A stretch of 42,144 nt of DNA from Chloroflexota bacterium (GTDB taxonomy: Bacteria; Chloroflexota; Dehalococcoidia; Dehalococcoidales; RBG-16-60-22), in NCBI GenBank assembly GCA_018829775.1, contig JAHJTL010000019.1:1-42144 (forward strand). Reading direction: 5' to 3'. The position numbers and the translations under genes are program-made. This document shows positions 8,465 to 16,148 of the stretch, one piece after another; position 1 is the stretch's first letter; every line of letters begins with the position of its first letter. A model generated the notes under the pieces. It was not told the DNA's origin, did not search any database, and worked only from the letters and a program-made list of their open reading frames with translations.

Positions 8465-8483
8465 GGAAAACCCGCCAGGTACA

Positions 8484-9869
8484 TTATAGATAAGGCGAGG
8501 TAAGCGGCAGTTTGAGGCCGAACTGCTCGGAAAATTTTTGCCTCATCTTCCGGTAGAATTCGATACATTCTTTGTTCGGCCTTCCGGAAGCGATATCGAA
8601 ATAGTCCGGCAATTTCTTACCCAACGGTGGGTCCTGCAGTTTGTCTTCGTAATTTGCCAGCAGCGCGGCTACAATCTTGTTGGCCTCTTTCCGGCTCATG
8701 CCTGCGGCCGCATAAGCTACGGCGTTGCTGAAAATGTTTTCCAGGGGGTCACTGTAGTCCTCCATAATACCTTTTGAGGGAGGCCCAACCTCCACGGAGC
8801 CGCCGGATACCACAGTCGCTATCACCCAGGCAGCGAATTCCTGGTAGCACATTTCGGTCATCGGTCCGGCCGAGGTATAGCCGGGGGCAACGATGGGCAG
8901 CGGGCTGTTTCGGGTTGCTGCCTGAATACCCGCGCTCCGGGCCCAGATGATTCCTCGGGTGGATGTGGTGCCTCCTTCGATGGGAACCGCCAGCGGGTGC
9001 TGTACCACGCCGCGTATAACCAGCAGGTCAACCGGATGGTAGGCAGCACACACCACCGCCACCCCCGCCGGGCCACCGGCGTAGCCGCCCAGAATCACGC
9101 CGTTCTCCGCAAAGGTCAGGTTCCCCACGGCCTGGCAGTAAGCCACTTTGTTCAGGGCGTCAAAGTCGACCTTCAGCTCATGAATGGTGCCGATTTCCAG
9201 GACATCGGTCTTCGGATTGCCGAAGGCATGGCCGGCGATATGCTCCGTCGCCCGTACCGCCGAGGCCACCTCATTGACCACCGGCATCCCGGGACGTCCC
9301 GCCCGGCGCAGCGCCTCACGCACCAGAAGCACCGTCCTGATGGCGCCTTCCACACCTCGCGGGCTGCCCGCGACCAGGTCTCCGCCATCGAGGTTGGTTA
9401 AACAAGGAGCGGTAATACCGTATGACAGCGGGTCCTCGGCATACGTCTTCACCACATTGATAAGGTTCCACTCGGTGGAGACCGGGCCAGCCCCACAACC
9501 GGAGCACCAGGGAGGCGTCTTATCTTCAGGGACACGCCTCGGCATCAACCGGGCATCTTTCCCCTCCCCGTACACCACATTGCTTGGTGCCGACTCGATG
9601 GCACCATCTATCTCTTCCCGCGTGAACAGGATACGTCTTTCGGTATCCAGGCAGTAAACGCCGGTTTCGACCAGAAACTCCATGCCTGCTTGCCAGATAC
9701 GGTCAGCCAGGTCATCATCGGAGGGCACCGGGTTTTGAGGGTCATACTTAATACCATATTTTTCAATCACCTTGCGCAGGTTGGGCACGAAAATGCCGAG
9801 GTCAAAGTCCTTTTCCGTGCATATCGGGCCGGTCAATGCCCTCTCCACAACCGTATTAAAACTGAGCAT
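8484..9869 (-). CDS. MtmB-family (monomethylamine methyltransferase-like) corrinoid-dependent methyltransferase, Val at the pyrrolysine position
   Basis: The 461-residue protein resembles archaeal MtmB along its length, as recalled: KYGIKYDPQN, then AGMEFLVETGVYCLDTERR, AGRPGMPVV, an ILGGYAGG loop, GPMTEMC and LPDYFDIASGRP. In MtmB the segment AGRPGMGV is followed by pyrrolysine-202; here AGRPGMPV is followed by Val198. The frame has no internal amber codon, so the protein is a pyrrolysine-free homologue. Such enzymes move a methyl group from a substrate to a cob(I)alamin protein. Without pyrrolysine a different methyl donor, or a different activation chemistry, is likely. It is the downstream member of a tandem pair with the gene at 9912-11300 and is preceded by GGGAGA 7 bases from the ATG. 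The corrinoid protein is encoded two genes upstream. Databases may label it a trimethylamine or monomethylamine methyltransferase family protein. Confidence 0.85.
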   Translation of the reverse strand: MLSFNTVVERALTGPICTEKDFDLGIFVPNLRKVIEKYGIKYDPQNPVPSDDDLADRIWQAGMEFLVETGVYCLDTERRILFTREEIDGAIESAPSNVVYGEGKDARLMPRRVPEDKTPPWCSGCGAGPVSTEWNLINVVKTYAEDPLSYGITAPCLTNLDGGDLVAGSPRGVEGAIRTVLLVREALRRAGRPGMPVVNEVASAVRATEHIAGHAFGNPKTDVLEIGTIHELKVDFDALNKVAYCQAVGNLTFAENGVILGGYAGGPAGVAVVCAAYHPVDLLVIRGVVQHPLAVPIEGGTTSTRGIIWARSAGIQAATRNSPLPIVAPGYTSAGPMTEMCYQEFAAWVIATVVSGGSVEVGPPSKGIMEDYSDPLENIFSNAVAYAAAGMSRKEANKIVAALLANYEDKLQDPPLGKKLPDYFDIASGRPNKECIEFYRKMRQKFSEQFGLKLPLTSPYL

Positions 9870-9911
9870 AATCCGTCTCCCTTGTGTTACTTGTATTCTG
9901 TCCTATTCAAA

Positions 9912-11300
9912 TCAAAGGTAAGGCGAGGCACTGGTAAACCGAATGCCAAATTCGTCTGTCATTTCCTGCCTGATTTCCCGATATAGCTGTAGAAACTCCT
10001 GCTTCGGCTTACCGGTCGCGGTATCACAGCATTCCTGGTATTTTTGCCCGACCGGAGGCTCGCGGAGCTGTGATTCATATTTTTCCAGGAGAGCCTTTAC
10101 GATTTCATTGGCTTCCCTGCGACTCATGCCCGCCACGGCGTGAGCTACTTCACTGGCCAGAAGAGGCTCCACAGGGCTGGTGTAGTCGAGGGCGGTACCC
10201 CTTGCCGACGCCCCCACCTCAACCGAACCACCGGAAACCACCGAGGCGATGACCCAGGCACAGTGCTCATAGAAGAGCATTTTGGTCATCGGTCCGGCGG
10301 CGGAATAGCCGACGTTTACCACCGGCAGGGTGCTGTTTCGAGTAATGGCCTGATTGGACACGCTCCGTGCCCATACGGTGTCCCGCGCTGAGGTAACACC
10401 AAGGTCGAAATGGGTGGGGAAAGGGTGCTGCACGGCGCCGCGCAGAACCAGCAAGTCCACCGGATTGTAGGCGGCCGTTACCACAGCCACGCCCGCCGGC
10501 CCGCCGGCCAGCCCACCCAGTATGACTCCGTTCTCGGCAAAAATCAGGTTTCCGGCGGCCAGAGAATAGGCAACCTTGTTCATGGTATCGAAATCAACCT
10601 TCATCTCGTGGGTGGTCCCGATTTCCAGCGCGTCCGTTTTGCGAATTCCAAATCGATGGGCGGCAATATGCTCCTGTGCCCTTGACGCCGTAGTGACGCC
10701 ATTGACGATGGGCATCCCCGGACGCCCGGCACGGCGCATACCCTCACGGGTCAGCAGGACCGCCCTGATGGCGCCCTCTATCCCCAGCGGACTGCCCCCA
10801 ACTATCGGCTGTCCGTTCACCTGCGTTAAGCAGGGTATGGTTATGCCATCTCCCAGCGGATTCTCGGCATGTGCCTTGACCAGGTTGACGTAGTATAACT
10901 CCGATGAAAGCGGTGAGGAGGTCGGCCCGACCGAACACCACGGCGGTGTTTTGTCCTCCGGTACCCGCCTGGGCATGACACGGGTATCTTTTCCCTCGCC
11001 GAAGATACGACCGCACGGACCTGACGCCAGCGCGCCATCTATTTCCTCTCGACTGAAAATTATCCGGCGTTCGGTATCAACACAATAGACGCCGGTTTCG
11101 GCAATGAACTCCATCCCCGCCTGCCAGACGCGGTCAGCCAGGTCATCATCAGATGGCACCGGATTCTGGGGGTCATATTTAATGCCATACTTTTCAATTA
11201 CTTTGCGCAAATTGGCGACAAAGATACTGAGTTCAAAATCCCTTTCCGTGCAGATCGGGCCGGCTAACGCCCTCTCCACAACCGTCCAGAAACTTAACAT
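9912..11300 (-). CDS. MtmB-family corrinoid-dependent methyltransferase, second paralogue, Val at the pyrrolysine position
   Basis: This 462-residue paralogue of the neighbour at 8484-9869 differs from it at only 7 of the first 60 residues, but diverges more around residues 121-170 and in the C-terminal half. It shares AGMEFIAETGVYCVDTERR, AGRPGMPI followed by Val199 where MtmB has pyrrolysine, an ILGGLAGGPAG loop and GPMTKML. No internal amber codon is present. The Cys pair WCSGC of the neighbour is replaced by WCSVG here, so the two proteins may differ in metal or substrate handling. GGAAGGAG precedes the ATG at 11300 by 8 bases. The corrinoid protein gene lies 14 bases upstream, so the pair are almost certainly co-translated partners. 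The substrate is unknown. Confidence 0.85.
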   Translation of the reverse strand: MLSFWTVVERALAGPICTERDFELSIFVANLRKVIEKYGIKYDPQNPVPSDDDLADRVWQAGMEFIAETGVYCVDTERRIIFSREEIDGALASGPCGRIFGEGKDTRVMPRRVPEDKTPPWCSVGPTSSPLSSELYYVNLVKAHAENPLGDGITIPCLTQVNGQPIVGGSPLGIEGAIRAVLLTREGMRRAGRPGMPIVNGVTTASRAQEHIAAHRFGIRKTDALEIGTTHEMKVDFDTMNKVAYSLAAGNLIFAENGVILGGLAGGPAGVAVVTAAYNPVDLLVLRGAVQHPFPTHFDLGVTSARDTVWARSVSNQAITRNSTLPVVNVGYSAAGPMTKMLFYEHCAWVIASVVSGGSVEVGASARGTALDYTSPVEPLLASEVAHAVAGMSRREANEIVKALLEKYESQLREPPVGQKYQECCDTATGKPKQEFLQLYREIRQEMTDEFGIRFTSASPYL

Positions 11301-11314
11301 GCACTGACTCCTTC

Positions 11315-11968
11315 CTACTTTTGCGAGAGCGCCTTCAATGCCAGAGTTGCCGCATCACCGGCGGTTCTGCCATATCCGTCAGCACCGATGCTGTCGGCCC
11401 ATTCCTGCGTGGTCGAGCCGCCACCGACCAGGAAGCGGTACTTGCCACGTGCGCCACGCGCCTCAAGGTGCTCAATGATGTTCTTCTGCTGCGGTATGGT
11501 GGTGCTCATCAGCGCTGAAGCAGCAATGATATCGGCACCGACTTCCTCGGCTTTGTTAACAAAGGCAGAAGCGGCGACATCAACCCCGAGGTCGAAAACC
11601 TCAAAGCCGTTCATTTTAAGCATCGCCCCAACGATATTTTTACCGATGGAATGGATATCCCCCTTTACCGTGCCGATGACCACCTTCCCCACTTTCTTAC
11701 GTTCTTCCCCGGACTCCAGCAGCTTTGGCTCCAGAATTTTCATCGCGCTCTCCCAGGCCTCCGCCGCCATCATCATTTCCGGCAGATAAATCTCATACCG
11801 GGCGAACCGGTCGCCCACCTCTTTCATACCCGGCGACATTCCTTTTTCGATGATATCAGATGGTCTGATGCCCTCTTTCAGGGCCTCTCCAATCGCCTGC
11901 CCCAGACCACCCGTGTCGCCGGCGATAATGGAATTGTACAACTGTTCAAAAATAGCCTTGTCTGTCAT
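11315..11968 (-). CDS. Corrinoid (cobalamin-binding) methyl-carrier protein, MtmC/MtbC-like
   Basis: This 217-residue protein has an N-terminal helical cap (about 1-90) and a Rossmann-like B12 domain. The axial His lies in the motif GDIHSIGKN (DxHxxG type), followed by the SALMSTT and GGGSTTQEWADSIGADGY loops that hold the nucleotide tail of the cofactor. It carries the methyl group from a substrate-specific methyltransferase to an acceptor enzyme. Its place directly before two MtmB-family genes fits this role. No reductive activase (RamA-like) or second methyltransferase (MtbA/MtrH-like) is present in the window, so those would have to come from elsewhere. AAAGGAG lies 8 bases before the ATG. 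The 28-base gap to radC has no visible promoter and no cobalamin riboswitch. Confidence 0.93.
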   Translation of the reverse strand: MTDKAIFEQLYNSIIAGDTGGLGQAIGEALKEGIRPSDIIEKGMSPGMKEVGDRFARYEIYLPEMMMAAEAWESAMKILEPKLLESGEERKKVGKVVIGTVKGDIHSIGKNIVGAMLKMNGFEVFDLGVDVAASAFVNKAEEVGADIIAASALMSTTIPQQKNIIEHLEARGARGKYRFLVGGGSTTQEWADSIGADGYGRTAGDAATLALKALSQK

Positions 11969-11996
11969 TATGAACTCCTTTCTTAATTTATCAGTA

Positions 11997-12704
11997 TCAG
12001 AACAGACCTTCCCGCTTCAGGCTCAGGTATTTTTGCTCTCCGATAATAATATGGTCAAGGACATCAATGCCCATTATCTCACCTGCTTCAGCCAGTCTTT
12101 TGGTCAAATTTATATCATCTTCTGAAGCCTCCGGGTCGCCGGAGGGATGATTATGGGCAAAGAGCACCGAAGCCGCACTGGCGGACACCGCTTCTTTGAA
12201 TACCTCTCTGGGATGGACAATGCTGCTGTCCAGGCTGCCTACCGATATCTCAGCTACCCGGATAAGCTGATTTCTGGTATCCAGCAGCAAGGCCAGAAAA
12301 TATTCCTTCTTTTTCCCCTTCAGTCGACTGCGGATGAGCGCCACGACGTCCTCAGGCGTTTTGACCGTTTCGCGCTTTCCGCTTTCCTGGTAGCCTTCGA
12401 GCCGGCTGGCCAATTCAAAAGCGGCGCTTATCTGCGCCGCCTTGGCGAGGCCAATTCCTCTGACCTTGGACAGCTCTTCAATCGAAGCGCCGGCAATTCC
12501 CTTGAGGCTGCCGAACTGGCTCAAAAGCCTCTGGGCGGTTACCATCACCGACTCGCCAGCGATGCCTCTGCCCAGAATAAGCGCCAGAATCTCCTGCGCG
12601 GAAAGGGCCTCGGCACCGAACTTCTGCAGCCGTTCTCTCGGCCGTTCGGAAACCGGTAAATCGTGGATGGTGAATGACTTCTGGACTTTATCTTTTTCCA
12701 TCAT
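11997..12704 (-). CDS. radC: RadC family protein (JAB/MPN domain)
   Basis: This 235-residue protein has an N-terminal helix-hairpin-helix region (IAGASIEELSKVRGIGLAKAAQI) and a C-terminal JAB-domain metal site, FAHNHPSGDPEAS, with its HxH and Asp ligands. This is the usual length and layout of RadC/YicR. The family was named for DNA repair, but that role is disputed and the biochemical function remains unclear. Two start codons are possible, 12704 (MMEK) and 12701; neither has a strong ribosome-binding site. It sits 20 bases after the peptidase gene and 28 bases before the corrinoid protein on the same strand, so it may be read through into the methyltransferase genes. Confidence 0.92.
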   Translation of the reverse strand: MMEKDKVQKSFTIHDLPVSERPRERLQKFGAEALSAQEILALILGRGIAGESVMVTAQRLLSQFGSLKGIAGASIEELSKVRGIGLAKAAQISAAFELASRLEGYQESGKRETVKTPEDVVALIRSRLKGKKKEYFLALLLDTRNQLIRVAEISVGSLDSSIVHPREVFKEAVSASAASVLFAHNHPSGDPEASEDDINLTKRLAEAGEIMGIDVLDHIIIGEQKYLSLKREGLF

Positions 12705-12724
12705 GCCATTGCAACGAGATGGGC

Positions 12725-13816
12725 TTATCTCGTAATAAAGCTGAGCCAGAGGGCATTTAAGTCGTCCATGTCCAGCCCGTACACTTTCTGCAGGGCTTCG
12801 TCGTAGCCGCTTCCTTCACGGAAGGTATTCAACAACTCAAGCATCTGACTCTGGCCATAATTGTTTATCAATAAATCAACCAGGCTGTAGCTCTGGGCGT
12901 AGGCCAGCACCGATTCTTCAGCATAGGCGGAGAATGGGCTGGACAGGCTGCGCACGGTTATCAGTTTATCTTCATTGATGGCATTTACCAGCAGGTTGAC
13001 GAATACCGGCTCAAGCGGCCCTTCTGCCCACATGGCAAGCCCTTCGTCGAGCCAGGTGGGCAGGTCATTATAGGGGTTGAAGACCACCTGGTGGACCACC
13101 AGATGCGTCAGCTCGTGGGTCATCGCCCGCTTGCCCCAGTCAAGAGTGTCCGGGGAAATGCCGATGGCAATGGTACTGAACCTGGTATAGGCAACGCCTC
13201 CCGTCCATTCCTGAGGGAAAATCATAGCACCGAGCAGGTCTTCGGACTTGGCGTAAATGTATATCTCAGCCGGACTTTCCAGCTCGGCACCGGTGTAATT
13301 GGCCAGACGTATCAGTGCCTGCTGAGCGGTATACATTAGCTCCCCGGCGAAGGACTCATCTCCCTCATACCAGTGCAGCGTCAGCAATCCCTCGCTCAGG
13401 CTGCGCCAGGGATAGCGGTCGTCATCGACCTGAACCATGGTCGGCTCGGTTTCAATTTTCTTGCTGTTGGCATCTTCAAGCGTCCACCAGTAGCTCACGC
13501 TGCTGCCCGGGGGCAGGCCACCGGTCTTCCTCATATCCCAGCTCCACCCCACATCGACCATGGTCGCCGGTTCAAATTTCAGCGTCACCTCGCTGACGAC
13601 CTCGGCGTGACTCATACGGTCGACGGTATAGTGCAGGCGGATATCGGTGATATCGGCATCACCGGTCGCGGAGAGACCGAAGTTTACTCTCATCGGAAAA
13701 TCAACTTCAACACGGCTCTCCAGAACCTGCAGCCCGTCAACAGCTTGAACGGTTATTGGGCTCAATGGTATCAAGAGCAAAGTGGTTACTACAATTAAAA
13801 ACACTACCCTTTTCAT
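12725..13816 (-). CDS. Secreted peptidase MA-like metalloprotease
   Basis: The 363-residue protein begins with a Sec signal (KR, then a hydrophobic core, ending near VQA at about residue 25). An extracellular beta-rich domain follows (about 28-130). The zinc-protease helix is MTHELTHLVVHQV, with the HExxH motif at 234-238, and WLDEGLAMWAEG probably supplies the third ligand. This is the peptidase MA/gluzincin arrangement. The substrate and the cleavage role are unknown. Its ATG overlaps the prfB stop codon by the ATGA arrangement, so it is translationally coupled to release factor 2, a partner with no obvious functional link. Confidence 0.85.
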   Translation of the reverse strand: MKRVVFLIVVTTLLLIPLSPITVQAVDGLQVLESRVEVDFPMRVNFGLSATGDADITDIRLHYTVDRMSHAEVVSEVTLKFEPATMVDVGWSWDMRKTGGLPPGSSVSYWWTLEDANSKKIETEPTMVQVDDDRYPWRSLSEGLLTLHWYEGDESFAGELMYTAQQALIRLANYTGAELESPAEIYIYAKSEDLLGAMIFPQEWTGGVAYTRFSTIAIGISPDTLDWGKRAMTHELTHLVVHQVVFNPYNDLPTWLDEGLAMWAEGPLEPVFVNLLVNAINEDKLITVRSLSSPFSAYAEESVLAYAQSYSLVDLLINNYGQSQMLELLNTFREGSGYDEALQKVYGLDMDDLNALWLSFITR

Positions 13817-14914
13817 AATTCCTCCCTCCCCAGACCGGACCGGTGATAGGCTTCCAGAAAACCGTCCAGTTCGCCATCAAGCACCGCATCAGGATTGCCC
13901 GTCTGATAATCGGTCCGGTGGTCTTTGACCATCTTGTACGGATGCAGGACATAACTCCGGATCTGGTTTCCCCAGCCCGCAGCGATGCGCTTGCCTTTAA
14001 TCTTGGCTTTTTCCTCGGCGCGTTTCTTCAGTTCCAGCTCCAGCAGGCGCGACCGGAGTATGGTCATGGCGGTTTCCTTGTTCCGATATTGAGACCGCTC
14101 GCTCTGGCAGGTAGCGGCGAGCCCCGTGGACAGGTGGGTCAATCTGACCGCGCTGCTGGTCTTCTGCATATGTTGCCCGCCCGGCCCGCTGGACCGAAAC
14201 GTTTCCACTTTCAAATCATCGGGCTCGATTTTAATATCAACGTCCGCCTTGGCCTCCGGTATTACCTCCACCAGAGCGAACGAGGTATGCCGGGCGTGGT
14301 CAGCATCAAATGGGGACAGCCGAACCAGCCGGTGAACACCATGCTCCGCTTTTAAATACCCGTAGGCATAGTCGCCGCCAATCTCAATGACCGCGCTTTT
14401 CATCCCGGCTTCCTCACCCGATGTACTCTCCAGGATTTCCGCCTGATAGCCACGACGCTCGGCCCAGCGGAGGTACATCCGCATCAGCATCTCCGCCCAG
14501 TCCTGAGACTCGGTGCCCCCGGCACCGGCATGGACTGCCAGAATGGCATTGCGCTCATCATATTCACCGCTGAAAGCGAGCTGGAATTCGAGCTGCGCGA
14601 GAGCTGCCTCAACCTGTGCTGTCTCCGACTCTATTTCCGATTGAAGCGATTCATCTTCTCCAGTTAGATGGGCCAGTTCCGTCAGGTCAGCCACTCTTTT
14701 TTCCAGCCCTCGCCACCGCTCCACCGCCCTCTTTTGCTCTGCTAATCGACGCATGGTATCCTGTGCTTTAACCTGCTCAAGCCAGAAGTCCGGCTGTGCC
14801 GATTCTTTCTCTAGCCTGCCGATTTCCACTTCCTTGCCGGCAATGTCAAAGATGCACCAGTGCCATGGAAATTCGAGAGCGCAGGTCTTCCAGCTTGTCC
14901 AGTAACTCCTGCAT
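13813..14914 (-). CDS. prfB: Peptide chain release factor 2, with +1 programmed frameshift
   Basis: The mature protein is about 366 residues. It carries the RF2 anticodon-like motif SPF in LVRLSPFDADHARHTSFA and the catalytic GGQ in GPGGQHMQ, and it releases peptides at UGA and UAA. Reading starts at the ATG at 14914 (GGAGAGG upstream) with MQELLDKLEDLRSR and reaches an in-frame TGA at 14848-14846. The site reads CTT TGA C, the classical RF2 slippery sequence. A +1 shift on CTT continues as DIAGKEVEIGRLE into the main frame, which ends at 13813. The preceding GGTG, 3 bases before CTT, could serve as a weak internal Shine-Dalgarno element. RF2 would therefore limit its own synthesis. The gene follows nfi by 17 bases and overlaps the peptidase gene by 4. 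Confidence 0.95.
14846..14851 (-). promoter_or_regulatory. RF2 autoregulatory frameshift site (CTTTGA)
   Basis: Codon 22 (CTT) is followed by the in-frame stop TGA and then C. This is the recoding site known from most bacterial prfB genes. The zero frame carries a normal RF2 N-terminus and the +1 frame carries the rest of the protein, so this is recoding and not gene damage. Confidence 0.93.
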
Positions 14915-14931
14915 TTAATATGCCTCTCCGC

Positions 14932-15651
14932 CTATAATGATTTTCCCTGCAAAGTCGGCTCGCGAGAAGGGATATATTCTTTCTCTTTTATGCTTCCTCC
15001 GGCGACCAGATGGGCAAACCGTAGCGGCTCCGGAATACGGTAGCCGCGGCAACATGCAAGCACCCAGTGAATAGCAGCCTCAAGGTCAACTTTATGGCCA
15101 ATGGAAATATAGAGCGGTCTGGTATTCTCCTTTGTGTGCAGGACAGCCCCGACCACTTCACCCTTGTCCACCAGTTCTGTATAGCTGCCCGGCTCATCGC
15201 CCGGTTCCCTGTGATGACCACACAGTCGCGACTTGGCACAGCCTATGGTCGGCGTGTCCAGCAGCAGTCCCAGATGGGAGGCCAGCCCGAGTCGGCGGGG
15301 GTGGGCCAGCCCCTGACCGTCCACCAGAATGAGGTCGGGCGTTACGGTCAACCTCTCGCAAGCGGCCAGAACCAGCGGCGACTCCCGGAAAGAGAGAAGG
15401 CCCGGAATGTAGGGAAAGGCCAGTTTTTCATTAACCGTTTTCACTTCCACCAGCTTCAAATCAGGGTAATCCATGATGACCACCGCCCCGGTAGCCATAC
15501 CCTGGGCACGGCCGGCGGATATATCAACGCCGGCAACAAAGCGGGGCTCACCGATTTCGTTGATGCGGGAAACCCTGGCGGCCAGCTCTCGCTGGATGTC
15601 GAAAGCCTGTGGAGTGCTGACCTGCCAGTCGTGCAGTTTATGCACTTCCAT
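14932..15651 (-). CDS. nfi: Endonuclease V (deoxyinosine 3'-endonuclease)
   Basis: The 239-residue protein has the endonuclease V core. The first catalytic Asp is in VAGVDISAG, followed by TVNEKLAFPYIPGLLSFRE, the second acidic site DLILVDGQGLAHPRRLGLA, and DTPTIGCAKSRL. It nicks DNA near deoxyinosine and related lesions to start repair. The C-terminus is slightly long for the family. The ATG at 15651 lies exactly where transcription should begin (TATAAT ends 7 bases before it) and has no ribosome-binding site, so the mRNA is probably leaderless. It heads a minus-strand series nfi-prfB-peptidase-radC. Confidence 0.93.
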   Translation of the reverse strand: MEVHKLHDWQVSTPQAFDIQRELAARVSRINEIGEPRFVAGVDISAGRAQGMATGAVVIMDYPDLKLVEVKTVNEKLAFPYIPGLLSFRESPLVLAACERLTVTPDLILVDGQGLAHPRRLGLASHLGLLLDTPTIGCAKSRLCGHHREPGDEPGSYTELVDKGEVVGAVLHTKENTRPLYISIGHKVDLEAAIHWVLACCRGYRIPEPLRFAHLVAGGSIKEKEYIPSREPTLQGKSL

Positions 15652-15657
15652 ATCCCG

Positions 15658-15686
15658 ATTATAACCGCAATAATATCATCTGGCAA
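15658..15686 (-). promoter_or_regulatory. Sigma-70 promoter for nfi, predicting a leaderless mRNA
   Basis: On the minus strand, TTGCCA (15686-15681), a 17-base spacer and TATAAT (15663-15658) form a strong promoter. The expected first transcribed base falls on the A of the nfi ATG at 15651. It is divergent from the rpsP promoter 19 bases away. Confidence 0.65.
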
Positions 15687-15704
15687 CTGATTCACTCACT
15701 GCCA

Positions 15705-15734
15705 TTGACAGGGACTAGAACAATAGTGCATAAT
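15705..15734 (+). promoter_or_regulatory. Sigma-70 promoter for rpsP-khpA-rimM
   Basis: A consensus TTGACA (15705-15710), an 18-base spacer and CATAAT (15729-15734) give a predicted start near 15741, about 19 bases before the rpsP ATG. Confidence 0.6.
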
Positions 15735-15759
15735 AATAATTTAGAGAGCTAGATAACAC

Positions 15760-16035
15760 ATGGTAAAAATCAGACTACGCCGCACCGGAGCCAAGGGCAA
15801 GCCAAACTATCGACTGGTTGTTGCTGACTCCCGCTCACCCCGTGATGGAGCCTTCATCGACATTATCGGTCATTTCAATCCCCTCACCGACCCGGAAACC
15901 GTGGTTATTAACGAAGAAAAAGCACGCCACTGGTTAAGCAAGGGCGCCCAACCGACAGATACCGCCGCCAGGCTGCTGAGCAAGGCAGGCATTCTACAGA
16001 AATCCAATACAAGTAAGGAGAACCCCAAATCATGA
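15760..16035 (+). CDS. rpsP: 30S ribosomal protein S16
   Basis: The 91-residue protein begins [25 protein letters not shown] and contains [19 protein letters not shown] and the [16 protein letters not shown] end of S16, a small-subunit assembly protein. Its C-terminal tail ([11 protein letters not shown]) runs into a 36-bp tandem repeat shared with khpA. Its stop overlaps the khpA start as ATGA. It is the first gene of an rpsP-khpA-rimM operon. The usual downstream partners trmD and rplS are not in this window. Confidence 0.97.
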   Translation: MVKIRLRRTGAKGKPNYRLVVADSRSPRDGAFIDIIGHFNPLTDPETVVINEEKARHWLSKGAQPTDTAARLLSKAGILQKSNTSKENPKS

Positions 16036-16148
16036 GTAAGTCCGAGGAACAGGAAGAGCCCCAAATCATGAGTGAACCCGAGGAGCAAGAAGAGCCTCAA
16101 ACCACGAGTGAACCCGAGGAGCAAGAGAAGCCTCAAACCACGCGGGAA
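16023..16148 (+). repeat. 36-bp tandem repeat, 3.5 copies, across the rpsP/khpA junction
   Basis: Units begin at 16023, 16059 and 16095, with a half unit at 16131. Each unit encodes a 12-residue step of the type EEQEEPQ(I/T)(M/T)SEP. The first two units both contain CCCCAAATCATGAGT, so the khpA start codon itself (16032) is repeated in frame at 16068; the third unit has ACG instead. The length is a multiple of 3, so copy-number change would keep the frame. Confidence 0.9.

Noticed and set aside
8484-11300. Amber-encoded pyrrolysine in the methyltransferase genes
   Set aside because: Both frames are open for 461 and 462 residues without an internal TAG, and the matching position reads as Val in each.
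11969-11996. Cobalamin riboswitch upstream of the corrinoid protein
   Set aside because: The gap to radC is only 28 bases, far too short for a B12 riboswitch, and no B12-box-like sequence is seen.
13813-14914. prfB as a pseudogene broken by an in-frame TGA
   Set aside because: The stop sits in CTT TGA C after a normal RF2 N-terminus, and the +1 frame continues the protein. This is the standard RF2 recoding site.
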